Source of the DNA: JANJUO01 sp942492935
Lineage (GTDB): Bacteria > Bacteroidota > Ignavibacteria > Kapaibacteriales > UBA2268
Assembly: GCA_942492935.1 (NCBI GenBank)
Contig: OW818654.1
Location: forward strand, 1,178,001 to 1,242,000
Direction of reading: 5' to 3'
Length of the DNA stretch: 64,000 bases
Every line of letters begins with the position of its first letter. Within the stretch, counting starts at the first letter, position 1. Below the pieces are notes generated by a model. The model saw only the letters and a list, made by a program, of their open reading frames with translations, did not search any database and had not been told where the DNA came from. This document shows, piece by piece, positions 10,301 to 20,300 of this stretch. The position numbers and the translations under genes were made by a program.

Positions 10301-10868
10301 TAAATTCAATGAAATATATCCCGATGTTGATAATGTGATTGGTAGTTTTGATTTTGGATTATCAGCATCAGGTGATAAAATAAGACTATTTGATAAAAAT
10401 AACAACCTTATTGATATTGTTGAATTTCTTCCAACTGAACCATGGGATTCAAAAGCAAATGGAACAGGTGCTTCTCTTGAATTGATTCATTTTGCTTGGG
10501 ACAATAATATTGGACAAAATTGGAATGCTTCAATAGTTGATTTAGGTACACCGGGTTCAAAAAACTCAACATTTACCAGTGTTGCTACTTCATTCAACTC
10601 AAATATAAGTTACCAAATTTATCCTATCCCAGCAAAAAATTTTCTGAATGCCATAATTAGTTCCGAAAAAAATATATTTGTATATATTAATATTATTGAT
10701 TTTAACGGTATTACAATTAAAGAAATTGCAAATCATATTGAAGTAAATAATTATCCAAAGATAATCCCAATTAATTTGAATATGAATAATGGAACATACT
10801 TCCTGCAAATTAAAGAAAGGTATAGTGGAGAATTAATCAAAAATATCAAATTTAATGTTGTAAATTAA
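7395..10868 (+). CDS. Secreted CotH-kinase/lamin-tail protein with T9SS sorting domain
   Basis: This 1157-residue exported protein starts at ATG 7395 (GAGG seven bases upstream; an in-frame TTG at 7359 gives an unlikely extension). After a signal peptide comes a lamin-tail domain (DWIELQNISSESVNLKNW), split by about 150 residues that look like a concanavalin-type beta-sandwich (GKAGLMLREE). Next are a chitobiase-like strand pair (IYYTLDGSD), a CotH domain (about 470-760; IFINGKYWGIYQFKEY and WRWIMHDLDQAF, the latter with the metal-binding DxD-like core), a second lamin-tail domain (about 910-1045; NEIMYKPLDSKDSKDWFELYN) and a C-terminal Por/T9SS sorting domain. CotH proteins are atypical protein kinases of spore coats in Bacillus; in this group they are cell-surface proteins of unknown target. 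Function beyond surface display is inference. Confidence 0.9.
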   Translation: MFKLIVLFTFVTCFSSAYLKAHLQITELSSSNGGTYYDEDGKTPDWIELQNISSESVNLKNWRIYDKDNYSSAFILPDTVVKPNEYIIIHASDKNKFNRSNTIVSTNNGFITHYTATDDFDYYCNSYEKDFELRINIKSIKSSHVFGKAGLMLREELNNDSKFYGIFAQSKQSRKYLFLVKEELSKNPMPFESDYSLNYPDLWLMVKREKDSIITAITDETGFILFKNNFFYEKGKNIFAGFAIAGNGSNTHTQAIIGDIFLNKRKITIDELNYISIGQNRSSNFYFGGEIHTSFKLSSNGGKVCLWDTTGAKVDEIVFPKLKVDYSFGRDNLNRSSLEFYTKPTPESDNINGFPAITESPEVTHNSGFYDEIIKIQFLYKDINSTIYYTLDGSDIDIIKSKKFVGEDIFITKNTVLKAKAIKDGEIPSETIKKTYFIKERFNLPTISIIADSLMLFGELGVFHDLNLFMRIEKEITFEYWKDKSKVAYSANAGIQLTGETSIFLSQKSFRLYARDNYGSDEFNFNFFNKKGADVHYKLWFRSASNDWKFSLLRDPFANAIVDKSVYLNTPAYQPVAIFINGKYWGIYQFKEYIDEELIANRNNISENSINLLERNGIPKNGTSRTFEEFSQFIDTLDFSNPEVYKIIEDNVDTDNLIDYIAVELFVANSDWGATNIKYWQSRELDNKWRWIMHDLDQAFPAFTNASINSFQYLFAADSRIGKIMEKFLQNNEFKNKFLNRTADLLNSLFHPHSTNKILDSFVNKISIEIPFHQQRWEGSAVEFESQIAHIKNFLNERNDHTFAHFAEQFDLSGTYWLNIENADTSAGYVQVNSLSIEDSKWTGRYFNDVPISVTAIPKSGFKFISWQSDSLLNIDTLYLYPNELTELKPIFVPDNTNEAIDIVINEIMYKPLDSKDSKDWFELYNPNEIDIDLSGWSVMDDNDKNKYILPEFTVIKAKDYLVLAESINKFNEIYPDVDNVIGSFDFGLSASGDKIRLFDKNNNLIDIVEFLPTEPWDSKANGTGASLELIHFAWDNNIGQNWNASIVDLGTPGSKNSTFTSVATSFNSNISYQIYPIPAKNFLNAIISSEKNIFVYINIIDFNGITIKEIANHIEVNNYPKIIPINLNMNNGTYFLQIKERYSGELIKNIKFNVVN

Positions 10869-10981
10869 CCAGCTGGGAATATCGTAACTATTCAGATGTA
10901 ACTGAAATTCAAGGAATTAGTACGAAAAAATTGATGAATTTAAATTATTTTTAACCCGTTTTTATCTAACTTCACCTTTAC

Positions 10982-11010
10982 ACATCCGATGCTTTCAAAA
11001 CATCGGATGT
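10982..11010. terminator. Hairpin between convergent genes
   Basis: A perfect 10-bp stem, ACATCCGATG/CATCGGATGT, with a 9-nt loop, is followed by ATTTTCATT. It lies between the CotH gene and the convergent small ORF at 11039, so it may end transcription from both sides. The T-tract is poor. Confidence 0.5.
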
Positions 11011-11038
11011 ATTTTCATTCCAGTTTACATATATTTTT

Positions 11039-11233
11039 TTATACTTTTACTAATTTTCTTTTTATTTTATTTACCCCTTTCAGTAATTCTTTATAAGATT
11101 CTTCCTTTTTAATTTTTTCAACAAGTTCATCAAGCATAATTTCAATATCTAATTTCATTTTTTCCTCGAAATATGCCTTTCTGAAAGTTTCATTTTTCAT
11201 CTTTTCTTGTTTATATGTTTCTGCATAATTCAT
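11039..11233 (-). CDS. Small antitoxin-like protein, 64 aa
   Basis: The 64-residue product is highly charged, all-helical and has AGGAAT seven bases before its ATG. The order TYKQEKMKNETFRKAYFEE followed by IEIMLDELVEKIKKEE resembles the N-terminal segment of small helix-turn-helix antitoxins (HigA/XRE type), in which a pattern like 'F...Y..E...+.+I...L..L' precedes the DNA-binding domain. Here the protein ends before any clear helix-turn-helix, and no toxin-like partner is next to it. It could be an orphan antitoxin, a decayed remnant or an unrelated small protein. It lies alone between two giant T9SS cargo genes. Confidence 0.5.
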   Translation of the reverse strand: MNYAETYKQEKMKNETFRKAYFEEKMKLDIEIMLDELVEKIKKEESYKELLKGVNKIKRKLVKV

Positions 11234-11501
11234 AACTTATTCCTATTATTACAATCACTTTTTACAAATTTAATTATAAGTTCAAATAAAATCAAGCAAA
11301 AAGTTATTAGCTAATTTTAATTTTTCTACTATCAAACAAATTTGCTATCATACTTATTCAACGAGCAAATTGAAGATAAATTAATTGTGCGATTAATTAC
11401 AAAAACACATTTCCCAAAAAATATTTATTAAATATTAACAGATATATTAAAAATAATTCTTATTTTAGTACTTTGAGTTAGAATGTAAAATTTTCTTTTA
11501 A

Positions 11502-14500
11502 ATGAATATGAAAAAACTTATTATAATACTTGCTTTTGTTATCTTTACAACAATTTTAGCATATTCTCAGCCAACTGTGGTGGTTAGTGAGTATATCAAT
11601 GCTTCATCTCCCAATACAGAATCAACTGAATTATTGATAACAGCTGATAATGTTAGTTTGGTTGGTTATACTTTAAGGGATAACAGTCAAGATACAGAGT
11701 CATGGCGTCCGGGTATCAAATTCAAAGATATTCCTCTATGGAAAAATCTAAGACGTGGTACAATTATCATTGTTCTCCATAGGGATATTGATACTTATGG
11801 CACAGATGATGATAAGAGTGATGGTTTTATTTCTGTAGCTGCTCTAAATCAACTGTACTTTGACCATTTAGAATTAAATTTAGAAACTTCAATGAATCTA
11901 AATGTTACTCGTGATATGATTCAAATTAGAGATGAAAACGATAACAATGTTCATTGTCTCGGACACATGGGTTCTCCATCTGCTGATTTTACTGCCATTA
12001 CTGGATATAAATTAGCTTATAAAAGTACTCTAAGTCAATCAGCATCTGTACAAGTTTGTCCGGGTACAAATATTAGTGATTATGATGGTGGCTGGGATGC
12101 AACAAGTGCAAAAGTTAGTGGTGATGTTCTGCCTGCTACAAAAGGTTATCCAAACAAAGCTACTGGCAAACCAGATGTAAATCATTTGTTTTGGAGGCAA
12201 TTACGCCAACCAGATGCTAATCCAATTACTGCTTTTAATAATGGAATTGCCGAAAAAGATAGCATTACATTGAGTTGGTCAGTTAGTTCAGCAGACGATG
12301 ATACTGTTCAAGGTTTTTTTATAGTTCGTTACGAAGGAGTTCCTGATAATTCATTACCAGCAGATTCCAAAATATATAATGTTGGCGATGCAATGGGAAA
12401 TGGCATTGTTGTTGGAATTGTAAAGAAACTCACATCAACAAGATTTACTGATAAATATCAAGGAATTTCTTGCGGAAAAACATTTATTTATAGAATATTT
12501 GTTTATAGATATGATAAGGATAATTCTAAATATCCAGAAGCATCAACAACTGTTGCCGAAAATGCTCGAGGTAGAGCATTTCATGATGATTTAGCTCAAA
12601 TGAAAGAATACAGTATTAAAGTTGAAGATGTGCCAACATTCACAATTGTTTCTGAAAATGGCTCAAATAAATTTTGCGAAAATGATGTTGTAAAATTATC
12701 CACTAATCCATCAAATTGGAATACAAATGATTATCTAATTGAATGGAAAAACGGTGCAAATGTTATTGGAACACAATCAACATTAACAATTACACCTGTC
12801 AAAGGAAAATATAATTATACATTATTTATTACAAATAAAAAATCTAAATGTGTTCAATCAGTTAGTTTTGATTTTGAAATATTAGAAAAACCATCTGCTT
12901 TCATTAAAATTGAAAATAAATCATTGCAGAAAGATACTACAATTTATATTTGCAACGGTGAATCTTTTGATGCTGAGGGTTATTATTTAGCTCAATCAAA
13001 TCCATCAATTAAATGGATTAAAGATAATGTTGATTTCACTACTTCAACCAAAGTAACAATTAATACAGCAGGTATTTATAAATTTATAACTTCACTTGGT
13101 ACTGGTCTATGTCCGGATACTTCATTTTCAATTACAGTAATTGATAAAAATATTGATTTTACACTTGATAAAACTGTATTAAATATGACTTATCCCACAA
13201 ATTCTACTGCCACATTTACAATATTTAATCCCAATGATGATGATATTTGTATAAATGAATCTGAAATTATTATTGATAATCCATTATTTACAATCACAAA
13301 TCCGGTAATTAATGCACAAAATCCTTGTTATAAAGTACCTGCAAAAGGTTCATTAATATTCACAATTACTTATCAGCCAACAAAAATTGGTACTGATGTT
13401 GGTACACTTAATATAAAAGCAAAATGTGCAAATGAAAAAACTATCACACTTAATGGAGTTTTTCAAGATGATGGCAGAACTTTTGTGCAATTCAGTCCGT
13501 TAATTGCAGATTATAAATCTGTAATTATTGATTGCAAACCTGTATTTCTAAAAGTTATAAATCTAAAGAAAATTGGTAATGATAAAATAGTTATGTCGGC
13601 TCCTACATTTACAAATAATTATTTTGAAATTGTTGATTTACCAACAACTCCTTTCGAATTAAAAAATGAATTACTGATAACACTTAATTTATTGAATACA
13701 TACCAAGGAACAGATGGAATTTATGTTGATACTCTCATTATTCCTCACAAAATTTCAAATATTGACACAACTTTGAGAATACCAATAATTTTAGATTTAT
13801 TTAAAGTAAAATATGAATTTAATACAAAATTGATAGATTTCTCATCATCACCTAAATGTCAATCAGTACTTGATACAATTGTAAAAGTTAAAAATATAGG
13901 TAGAGTAGAATTTACCATTTTGCAAAAATCTTTGAATCAAAAAACAGAAATTATCAATGATGTTACTATTGCTCCAAACGAAGAGAAAGATGTAAAATTG
14001 CGATTTAACTTTACTGATGTTAATATGATAGATATTTTTATAAATATTGATTTACCATGTGAATTACAAGTAGAAGCTATAAGAGTGAACCCACCTTCTG
14101 AAGATTTATCAATTACATTGATTGATGAAACAATTGATTTTGGTTCAATAAATGTTTGTAAACAGCCATTTCCTTATGCTGGAAAAATCAAAGTAAATGG
14201 AAGTGGAATTACGATTGGAAAAGTAATTAATGCTGGTAAAGAATTTAAATGCGAGACAATAAAAGAAGGTAATCCATTAACTTTAAGTACTGGTTCATTA
14301 ATATTTGAAGCATTATCTGGTCCAAATGGGAAGTTTTCAGACTCACTACAATTTTATATCGAACCTTGCCATGAATTAATTACAATTTATGTAATTGGTG
14401 AAAGATATGGACCATCTTCACCAACCACAGAATTAACTGCTAATACTTTTGATTTTGGAATGAATAGTGTTGGAATTAATCAAACTGAAACGATTATTAT

Positions 14501-15473
14501 TAAAAATCCGAATAAATCAGACAAAATAATCATAAAAAGTGCATCAACTATTAGTCCATTTTTTATTATTAATCCAAATTCATTCCCAATTGAAATACCT
14601 GCAGATGGACAGTTAACTTTTGAGGTTGAATATAGAAGAAATACTGAAGGGGCATTTCTTGAGGAGATTAGTTTTGTAATCGAAGAACCTTGTGATTTCA
14701 GTAATTTTAAAATAGTTCTAAAGGGAAGTGCAGAAGATAATTCACTCTATGAATTAGCAGTATCAATTCCTAAAGATTTGAAACCTGTGATAGGGGAAGT
14801 CTTCAAAATACCTGTTCAATTTAATATGAAGAACAATGCCACATTTAAACAATTGGGCATTAAAAGTTGTGATTTGTATTTTAGTTTTAATCCAAATGTT
14901 ATCGAAGTTAGAAAAGCATATAAAGGATACGACAATCTTAATGATATAAATATTTCTTTCCCTCTTTATAGCGAACCGGAAATTGGTAAATTCAAAGTAA
15001 GTTTTGATGTAACTAATTCTGACAAATTGAGAAAAGGTGAAGTAATTTATTTATTGGGAAAAGCATTACTTGGCAATAATCTGACAACAGAAGTTGTGAT
15101 TGATAGTGCAGTAATAACAGCAACAAATGCTTTTCAAGTTGAAACTGAAGATGGGTTAGTTGAAGTAACAGGTGTCTGCGAGTTAGGAAACCGCTTACTT
15201 GAAGTAGGTAATAACGCAAATATTACTATTATCGGCAGTAATCCATCAAATGAATCTACAAAAATTGGATTTAGCGTGATAACTGATGATATAACTACAA
15301 TAACTATATATAACTCTTTAGGTGAGGAAGTTACTCAATTGGTAAATTCTTCAATAAAGCCCGGTGTTTATGAAAAAGTTATAAATACTGCTGCCTTATC
15401 AGAAGGTGTATATTTCATTACAATGAAAAGTGGAATCAATCAAAAAACTATCAAATTTGCAGTAAGTAAATAA
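11502..15473 (+). CDS. Giant secreted protein with choice-of-anchor-type and cohesin-like domains and T9SS tag
   Basis: The 1323-residue exported protein begins with a signal peptide (cleavage near AYSQ). Residues about 24-230 resemble a lamin-tail domain (ELLITADNVSLVGYTLRDN). An Ig-like stretch follows, then several repeats of about 100 residues with the choice-of-anchor/ASPM-SPD-2 flavour (FTIFNPNDDDICINES, FDFGSINVCKQPF-like, NTFDFGMNSVGINQTETIIIKN). At about 1075-1235 is a cohesin-like segment (YELAVSIPKDLKPVIGEVFKIPVQF), and the last 85 residues form a Por-type sorting domain ending GVYFITMKSGINQKTIKFAVSK-like. Such proteins are passengers of the type IX secretion system, presented at the surface. 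No catalytic site is visible; adhesion or scaffold roles are inference. Confidence 0.85.
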   Translation: MNMKKLIIILAFVIFTTILAYSQPTVVVSEYINASSPNTESTELLITADNVSLVGYTLRDNSQDTESWRPGIKFKDIPLWKNLRRGTIIIVLHRDIDTYGTDDDKSDGFISVAALNQLYFDHLELNLETSMNLNVTRDMIQIRDENDNNVHCLGHMGSPSADFTAITGYKLAYKSTLSQSASVQVCPGTNISDYDGGWDATSAKVSGDVLPATKGYPNKATGKPDVNHLFWRQLRQPDANPITAFNNGIAEKDSITLSWSVSSADDDTVQGFFIVRYEGVPDNSLPADSKIYNVGDAMGNGIVVGIVKKLTSTRFTDKYQGISCGKTFIYRIFVYRYDKDNSKYPEASTTVAENARGRAFHDDLAQMKEYSIKVEDVPTFTIVSENGSNKFCENDVVKLSTNPSNWNTNDYLIEWKNGANVIGTQSTLTITPVKGKYNYTLFITNKKSKCVQSVSFDFEILEKPSAFIKIENKSLQKDTTIYICNGESFDAEGYYLAQSNPSIKWIKDNVDFTTSTKVTINTAGIYKFITSLGTGLCPDTSFSITVIDKNIDFTLDKTVLNMTYPTNSTATFTIFNPNDDDICINESEIIIDNPLFTITNPVINAQNPCYKVPAKGSLIFTITYQPTKIGTDVGTLNIKAKCANEKTITLNGVFQDDGRTFVQFSPLIADYKSVIIDCKPVFLKVINLKKIGNDKIVMSAPTFTNNYFEIVDLPTTPFELKNELLITLNLLNTYQGTDGIYVDTLIIPHKISNIDTTLRIPIILDLFKVKYEFNTKLIDFSSSPKCQSVLDTIVKVKNIGRVEFTILQKSLNQKTEIINDVTIAPNEEKDVKLRFNFTDVNMIDIFINIDLPCELQVEAIRVNPPSEDLSITLIDETIDFGSINVCKQPFPYAGKIKVNGSGITIGKVINAGKEFKCETIKEGNPLTLSTGSLIFEALSGPNGKFSDSLQFYIEPCHELITIYVIGERYGPSSPTTELTANTFDFGMNSVGINQTETIIIKNPNKSDKIIIKSASTISPFFIINPNSFPIEIPADGQLTFEVEYRRNTEGAFLEEISFVIEEPCDFSNFKIVLKGSAEDNSLYELAVSIPKDLKPVIGEVFKIPVQFNMKNNATFKQLGIKSCDLYFSFNPNVIEVRKAYKGYDNLNDINISFPLYSEPEIGKFKVSFDVTNSDKLRKGEVIYLLGKALLGNNLTTEVVIDSAVITATNAFQVETEDGLVEVTGVCELGNRLLEVGNNANITIIGSNPSNESTKIGFSVITDDITTITIYNSLGEEVTQLVNSSIKPGVYEKVINTAALSEGVYFITMKSGINQKTIKFAVSK

Positions 15474-15491
15474 GTAGGGTTTGAAATATAA

Positions 15492-15517
15492 AATCCCCCT
15501 TTTTATGAAGGGGGATT
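15492..15517. terminator. Hairpin between convergent genes, hydA side
   Basis: Stem AATCCCCCT/AGGGGGATT (15492-15500 with 15509-15517) lies between the T9SS-cargo gene and the convergent hydA. It has no clean T-tract. The same AATCCCCCTTT motif recurs in the MITE-like element near 51250, so it may be a repeat that doubles as a terminator. Confidence 0.5.
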
Positions 15518-15586
15518 AGGTAGAATTTAAAATTTATACTATTTAATGGACCATGAAATAATACATAATTTCACTTTGTATTTTGC

Positions 15587-17356
15587 TTATACTGGAGATT
15601 TTGGGTTATAATGAGTATGAAGCAAATTATGTGAATTATGGCTTAATGGTTGCTCAAAAAACTCTGCATAAATTTCCAAAATATCAGGGTTTTCGTGTGA
15701 TTTTCTGAGTGTTTTGCCTTCATCTTCACGATAAATAGCACTCATTCTTTTCTTACGAATTTCATCAGTTGTAAATCTTGGTTGACCACCTCCACCGATA
15801 CAACCTCCAGCACAAGTCATCACTTCAACAAAGTGATATTCCTCGCCATCTTTAATGCGTTGAAGAAGTTTACTCGTATTACCTAAGCCGTGTGAAACAG
15901 CTACCTTTAATTCCACACCTTCCAAAAACGACCAAGCCGGAACTGTTCCTTCAATTTTCAATGAAGCAGTTTTAATTCCATCAAGCCCCATCAATGGCTG
16001 AAGATGCAGATTTTCGGTTGGCAATTCCCTTCCTGTAACAAGTTCATAAACTGTTCTAACCGCTGCTTCCATAACACCACCTGTATTTGCAAAAATATCA
16101 GCCGCACCAGAAGACCTGCCTAATGGATTATCCATTTCAGAATCTGGTAGAGATTTGAAATCAATACCTGCTTGTTTTATCATTTTGCCAAGTTCTCGTG
16201 TTGTAAGAACATAGTCCACATCAGTATAGCCACTACTGTTCATTTCAGGTCTTTGAGCTTCAAATTTCTTTGCAGTACAAGGCATAACAGAAACAACAAT
16301 AATATCTTTCGGGTCAATATTATTTTTCTTTGCATAATATGATTTTGCAACAGCACCAAACATTTGTTGAGGTGATTTGCATGTAGAAATATTTTCGATT
16401 AATTCAGGATAGAAATATTCCATAAAATTAATCCAGCCAGGAGAACAACTTGAGAATTGTGGTAAATGAGATTCTTTCTTATCCACAATTGCATTTTTTA
16501 ATCTCATTAATAATTCTGAACCTTCTTCCATAATTGTTAAATCAGCAGCAAAATTTGTGTCGAATACTTTATCGAATCCAATTTGCTTTAGTGCAGATAC
16601 CATTTTTCCTGTAACCAAAGTACCCGGTTCGAAATCAAAACATTCACCTAATGCTGCTCTGATAGCTGGTGCAGTTTGAACAAGTACAATTTTTTCAGGA
16701 TTATCAATTGCTTTCCATACTTTGTCTATATGAGAGTTTTCGGTAATTGCTCCTACAGGGCAAACAGCAGCACATTGACCACATTGTACACATGCAACTG
16801 TATCCAAATTCATTGCAAACGCAGGACCAATTACTGAATCATAGCCACGACCTTGTGGGAACAAAGCTCCAACATTTTGAATTTCATTACAAACTGTAAC
16901 ACAACGTCTGCATTTAATACATTTTCCATTATCACGAATTAGTGCTGGAGTTGAATCATCATATTGATATTTTGCTCTTTCTCCTTCAAATCTGACTTCA
17001 TCTATACCGAGATTACGAGCAAGCTCCTGTAATTCGCAATCATCATTTCTATCGCAAGTTTTACAATCACCATTATGCTCTGATAATAGTAATTCTACAA
17101 TTGTTTTACGTGCATCTCGCACTCTTTTTGTGGCTGTAAATACTTTCATACCTTCCTGAGCAGGCATTGCACAAGAAGCTACGAGTGAACGTGCATTTTT
17201 TACTTCAACGAGGCAAACTCTGCAGGCACCTTTTGGTTCTTTGTTTGGAATATGGCATAATGTAGGTATCTTAACACCAATTTGCGATGCTGCCTGCAAA
17301 AGAGTAGTTCCTTCAGGAACTGAAATTTCCAAACCATTTATAATTAAATTTATCAT
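15587..17356 (-). CDS. hydA: [FeFe] hydrogenase catalytic subunit HydA, NADH-linked trimeric type
   Basis: HydA makes or oxidises H2 at an H-cluster; in the HydABC complex it exchanges electrons with NADH and ferredoxin. Visible cofactor sites in the 589 residues: [2Fe-2S] Cys34/45/48/62, a His-Cys3 [4Fe-4S] site H94-C98-C101-C107, two [4Fe-4S] sites (C146/149/152/156 and C189/192/195/199), then the H-cluster motifs SSCSPGW (302-308), MPCTAKKFE (358-366) and MTCAGGC plus GGGGQP (513-526). The first motif has Cys-Ser where TSCCPxW is the textbook form. It is the last gene of hydCBA, 16 nt after hydB. Maturases HydEFG are not in the window. Confidence 0.95.
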   Translation of the reverse strand: MINLIINGLEISVPEGTTLLQAASQIGVKIPTLCHIPNKEPKGACRVCLVEVKNARSLVASCAMPAQEGMKVFTATKRVRDARKTIVELLLSEHNGDCKTCDRNDDCELQELARNLGIDEVRFEGERAKYQYDDSTPALIRDNGKCIKCRRCVTVCNEIQNVGALFPQGRGYDSVIGPAFAMNLDTVACVQCGQCAAVCPVGAITENSHIDKVWKAIDNPEKIVLVQTAPAIRAALGECFDFEPGTLVTGKMVSALKQIGFDKVFDTNFAADLTIMEEGSELLMRLKNAIVDKKESHLPQFSSCSPGWINFMEYFYPELIENISTCKSPQQMFGAVAKSYYAKKNNIDPKDIIVVSVMPCTAKKFEAQRPEMNSSGYTDVDYVLTTRELGKMIKQAGIDFKSLPDSEMDNPLGRSSGAADIFANTGGVMEAAVRTVYELVTGRELPTENLHLQPLMGLDGIKTASLKIEGTVPAWSFLEGVELKVAVSHGLGNTSKLLQRIKDGEEYHFVEVMTCAGGCIGGGGQPRFTTDEIRKKRMSAIYREDEGKTLRKSHENPDILEIYAEFFEQPLSHNSHNLLHTHYNPKSPV

Positions 17357-17372
17357 TTTATTTCCTGTTTAA

Positions 17373-20300
17373 TTAATGACCATAATCACAACGTAAGCAT
17401 CTTTGGGCTTGTCTGACTGCTTCAGATTCGAGCCAAGGTTGCTCAACTTCATTAAAATTATATTTTCTTCTGTCCACCGGCATCAATGACATTTTTGCTC
17501 GTTGAAATGGTACAGGTTCTGCATTAGGGTCAAAAAATGTATGAACAACTTTTTCTTCCTGCCAGAAGGCATTATGTTTTCCAGTTAAATATGTGTCAAT
17601 TCCAACAGCTGCTCTTTCTCCCGCTGCAATTGCTTCAATCACAGTTTTTGAACCTTCTGTAGCACAATCACCACCAGCAAAAATCCAATCTATTGATGTT
17701 TTTCCACTTACAGGGTCAATTATAATACTACTTTCAGCATTCATTTGCAAAGGAGTGCCTTTATAAATCAATGATGTATCGAAGTCTTGACCAATCGCCA
17801 TTATTACTTGGTCAGCAGGAATTACAAACGATTCCGAATCATTAACTGGCTTACGTCTTCCAGAATGGTCAAATTCTCCTAATCTCATTTTATTACAACG
17901 AACACCTTTAATACTGCCATTTTCAATAATAATTTCTTGTGGATTTGTTAAAGGATAGATTTTGATACCTTCTTGCAATGCTTCTTCAATTTCTTCAGCA
18001 TAAGCTGGCATCTCTTCCTGTGTTCTACGATAAACTACATTTACAGTTTCAGCACCAAGACGAATAGCTGTTCTTGCGGCATCAAATGCAGCATTTCCAC
18101 CACCTACAATTACAATTTGCTTTTCAACTGGAACTGAACCCCTTAAATTATAAGTTCTTAAGAAATCCATTGCCTTTGTAACAGATGGATGGTCTCTGCC
18201 AGGAATATTCATAGAAATTCCTTTTGGAGAACCAATCGAAATAAACAATGCATCGTATCCTTCATCTTTCAAATCTTGAACAAGAAAATCTCTTCCCAAT
18301 TTCTTATTTGTTTCGATATCAACACCGAGATTTTCAATCATTCTAATTTCACGAGCAAGAATTTCCCTTGGTAATCTATAAGCAGGTATAGTTTGAACAA
18401 GCATACCACCCGGACGAGGTTCTGATTCGAATACTTTTGGCTTATATCCTAATCTTGCAAGGAAATAAGCACAAGTTAAGCCAGCAGGCCCAGCACCAAT
18501 AATGGCAATTTTCTTTTTAGCATTTGTTGGGTTTTCTCTTACTTCAGGTACTTGAATTGTAATTTCTTGGTCAACCATATAGCGTTTTAATGCTCTGATT
18601 GATACAGCATCATCAATTGAACTTCTACGACATTTATCCTCACAAACGTGGAAACACACTCTCGCACAAACAGCGGCAAATGGATTTCTTTCTCTGTGTA
18701 ATTTTAATGCTTCAGCATAACGTTTTTCACCTATAAGTGATACAAAACCCGGGATATCCACATGTGCAGGACAAGAACTTTGACAAGGGGCGCGTACTAA
18801 TCCTCTACAAACTCCAGCTTCACAATGTTTATTTTTGATATGAGCTTCATATTCGTGACGGAAATGTCTTATTGTTGATAACACTGGATTAGGAGCAGTT
18901 TGACCAAGTCCGCATAATGCTGTATCTTTGATTTGCTCGCCAAGTTCAATCAATAAATCAATATCTGATTCTTTGCCATGTCCATCGCAAATTCTTTCTA
19001 AAATTTCTAACATTCTTTTTGTACCAACACGACATGGAACACATTTTCCGCATGATTCTTCTTGAACAAATTCAAGGAAAAATCTTGCAACATCCACCAT
19101 ACAAGTGTCTTCATCCATTACAATTAAACCACCAGAACCCATAATTGCACCGAGTTCATTTAGTGACTCATAATCAAGAGCAACATTAAGATTTTCTTTT
19201 GGAATACAACCGCCTGATGGACCGCCAATCTGAGCAGCTTTGAATTTTTTGCCCTGTGGAATACCCATACCAATATCATAAATCAATTCACCAAGAGAAG
19301 TTCCAACTGGTACTTCCACCAAACCTGAATTATTGATATTTCCAGCTAATGCAAATACTTTTGTTCCTTTGCTTTGTTCAGTTCCAATTGATGCAAACCA
19401 ATCCCCACCATTATTTATAATTTGAGCAACATTTGCAAATGTTTCAACATTATTCAAAACACTCGGTTTACCCCATAATCCCTTTTCAGCTGGGAATGGA
19501 GGACGTGGACGTGGTTCGCCTCGTAAACCTTCAATAGAATTCATCAAAGCAGTTTCTTCACCACAAACAAACGCACCAGAACCCATTCTGATTTCAAGAT
19601 TGAAGTCAAACCCACAACCTAAAATGTTTTTGCCTAATAAGCCATATTCATTAGCTGCATCAATTGCTTTTTGAAGTCTTTCTACCGCAAGAGGATATTC
19701 TGCACGAACATAAACAAAACCTTGATTCGCTCCAATTGCATAAGCTCCTAAAGTCATACCTTCAATTATGCAATGCGGATCACCTTCCAAAACACTTCTA
19801 TCCATAAATGCACCTGGATCGCCTTCGTCAGCATTACAAAGAATATATTTTTCACCAATACCTGCTTTGGCTGCAAATGACCATTTCATCCAACTTGGGA
19901 AACCAGCTCCGCCTCTTCCTCTTAAACCAGATTTTCTCATTTCTGTAATAATATCTTCAGGTTTCATTGAGCCGAGTGCTTTTTCAACAGCTGCATAGCC
20001 ACCAACTTTTATATAATCTTCGATACTTAGCGGGTCAATTTTTCCACAATTCTTTAATACAATTTTATTTTGTCTTTTGAAAAATGATATTTCTTCCATT
20101 TTTGGTGTTACAGTTTCCGAACCGAGTTCTGTCCATGCTAATCTATCAATGATTTCACCATCCATAACATGCTTAACAACAATATCATTTGCATCATCAA
20201 CACTAACATTTTGATAAAATGTGTTATCGCTACTCATTACTACTACTGGTCCACACACGCAAGGACCAAGACAACCTGTACCTTGTACAATAACTTCACT

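Noticed and set aside
10599..10808. 69-codon minus-strand frame inside the CotH gene
   Set aside because: It mirrors the coding strand of a well-supported gene and has no family features.
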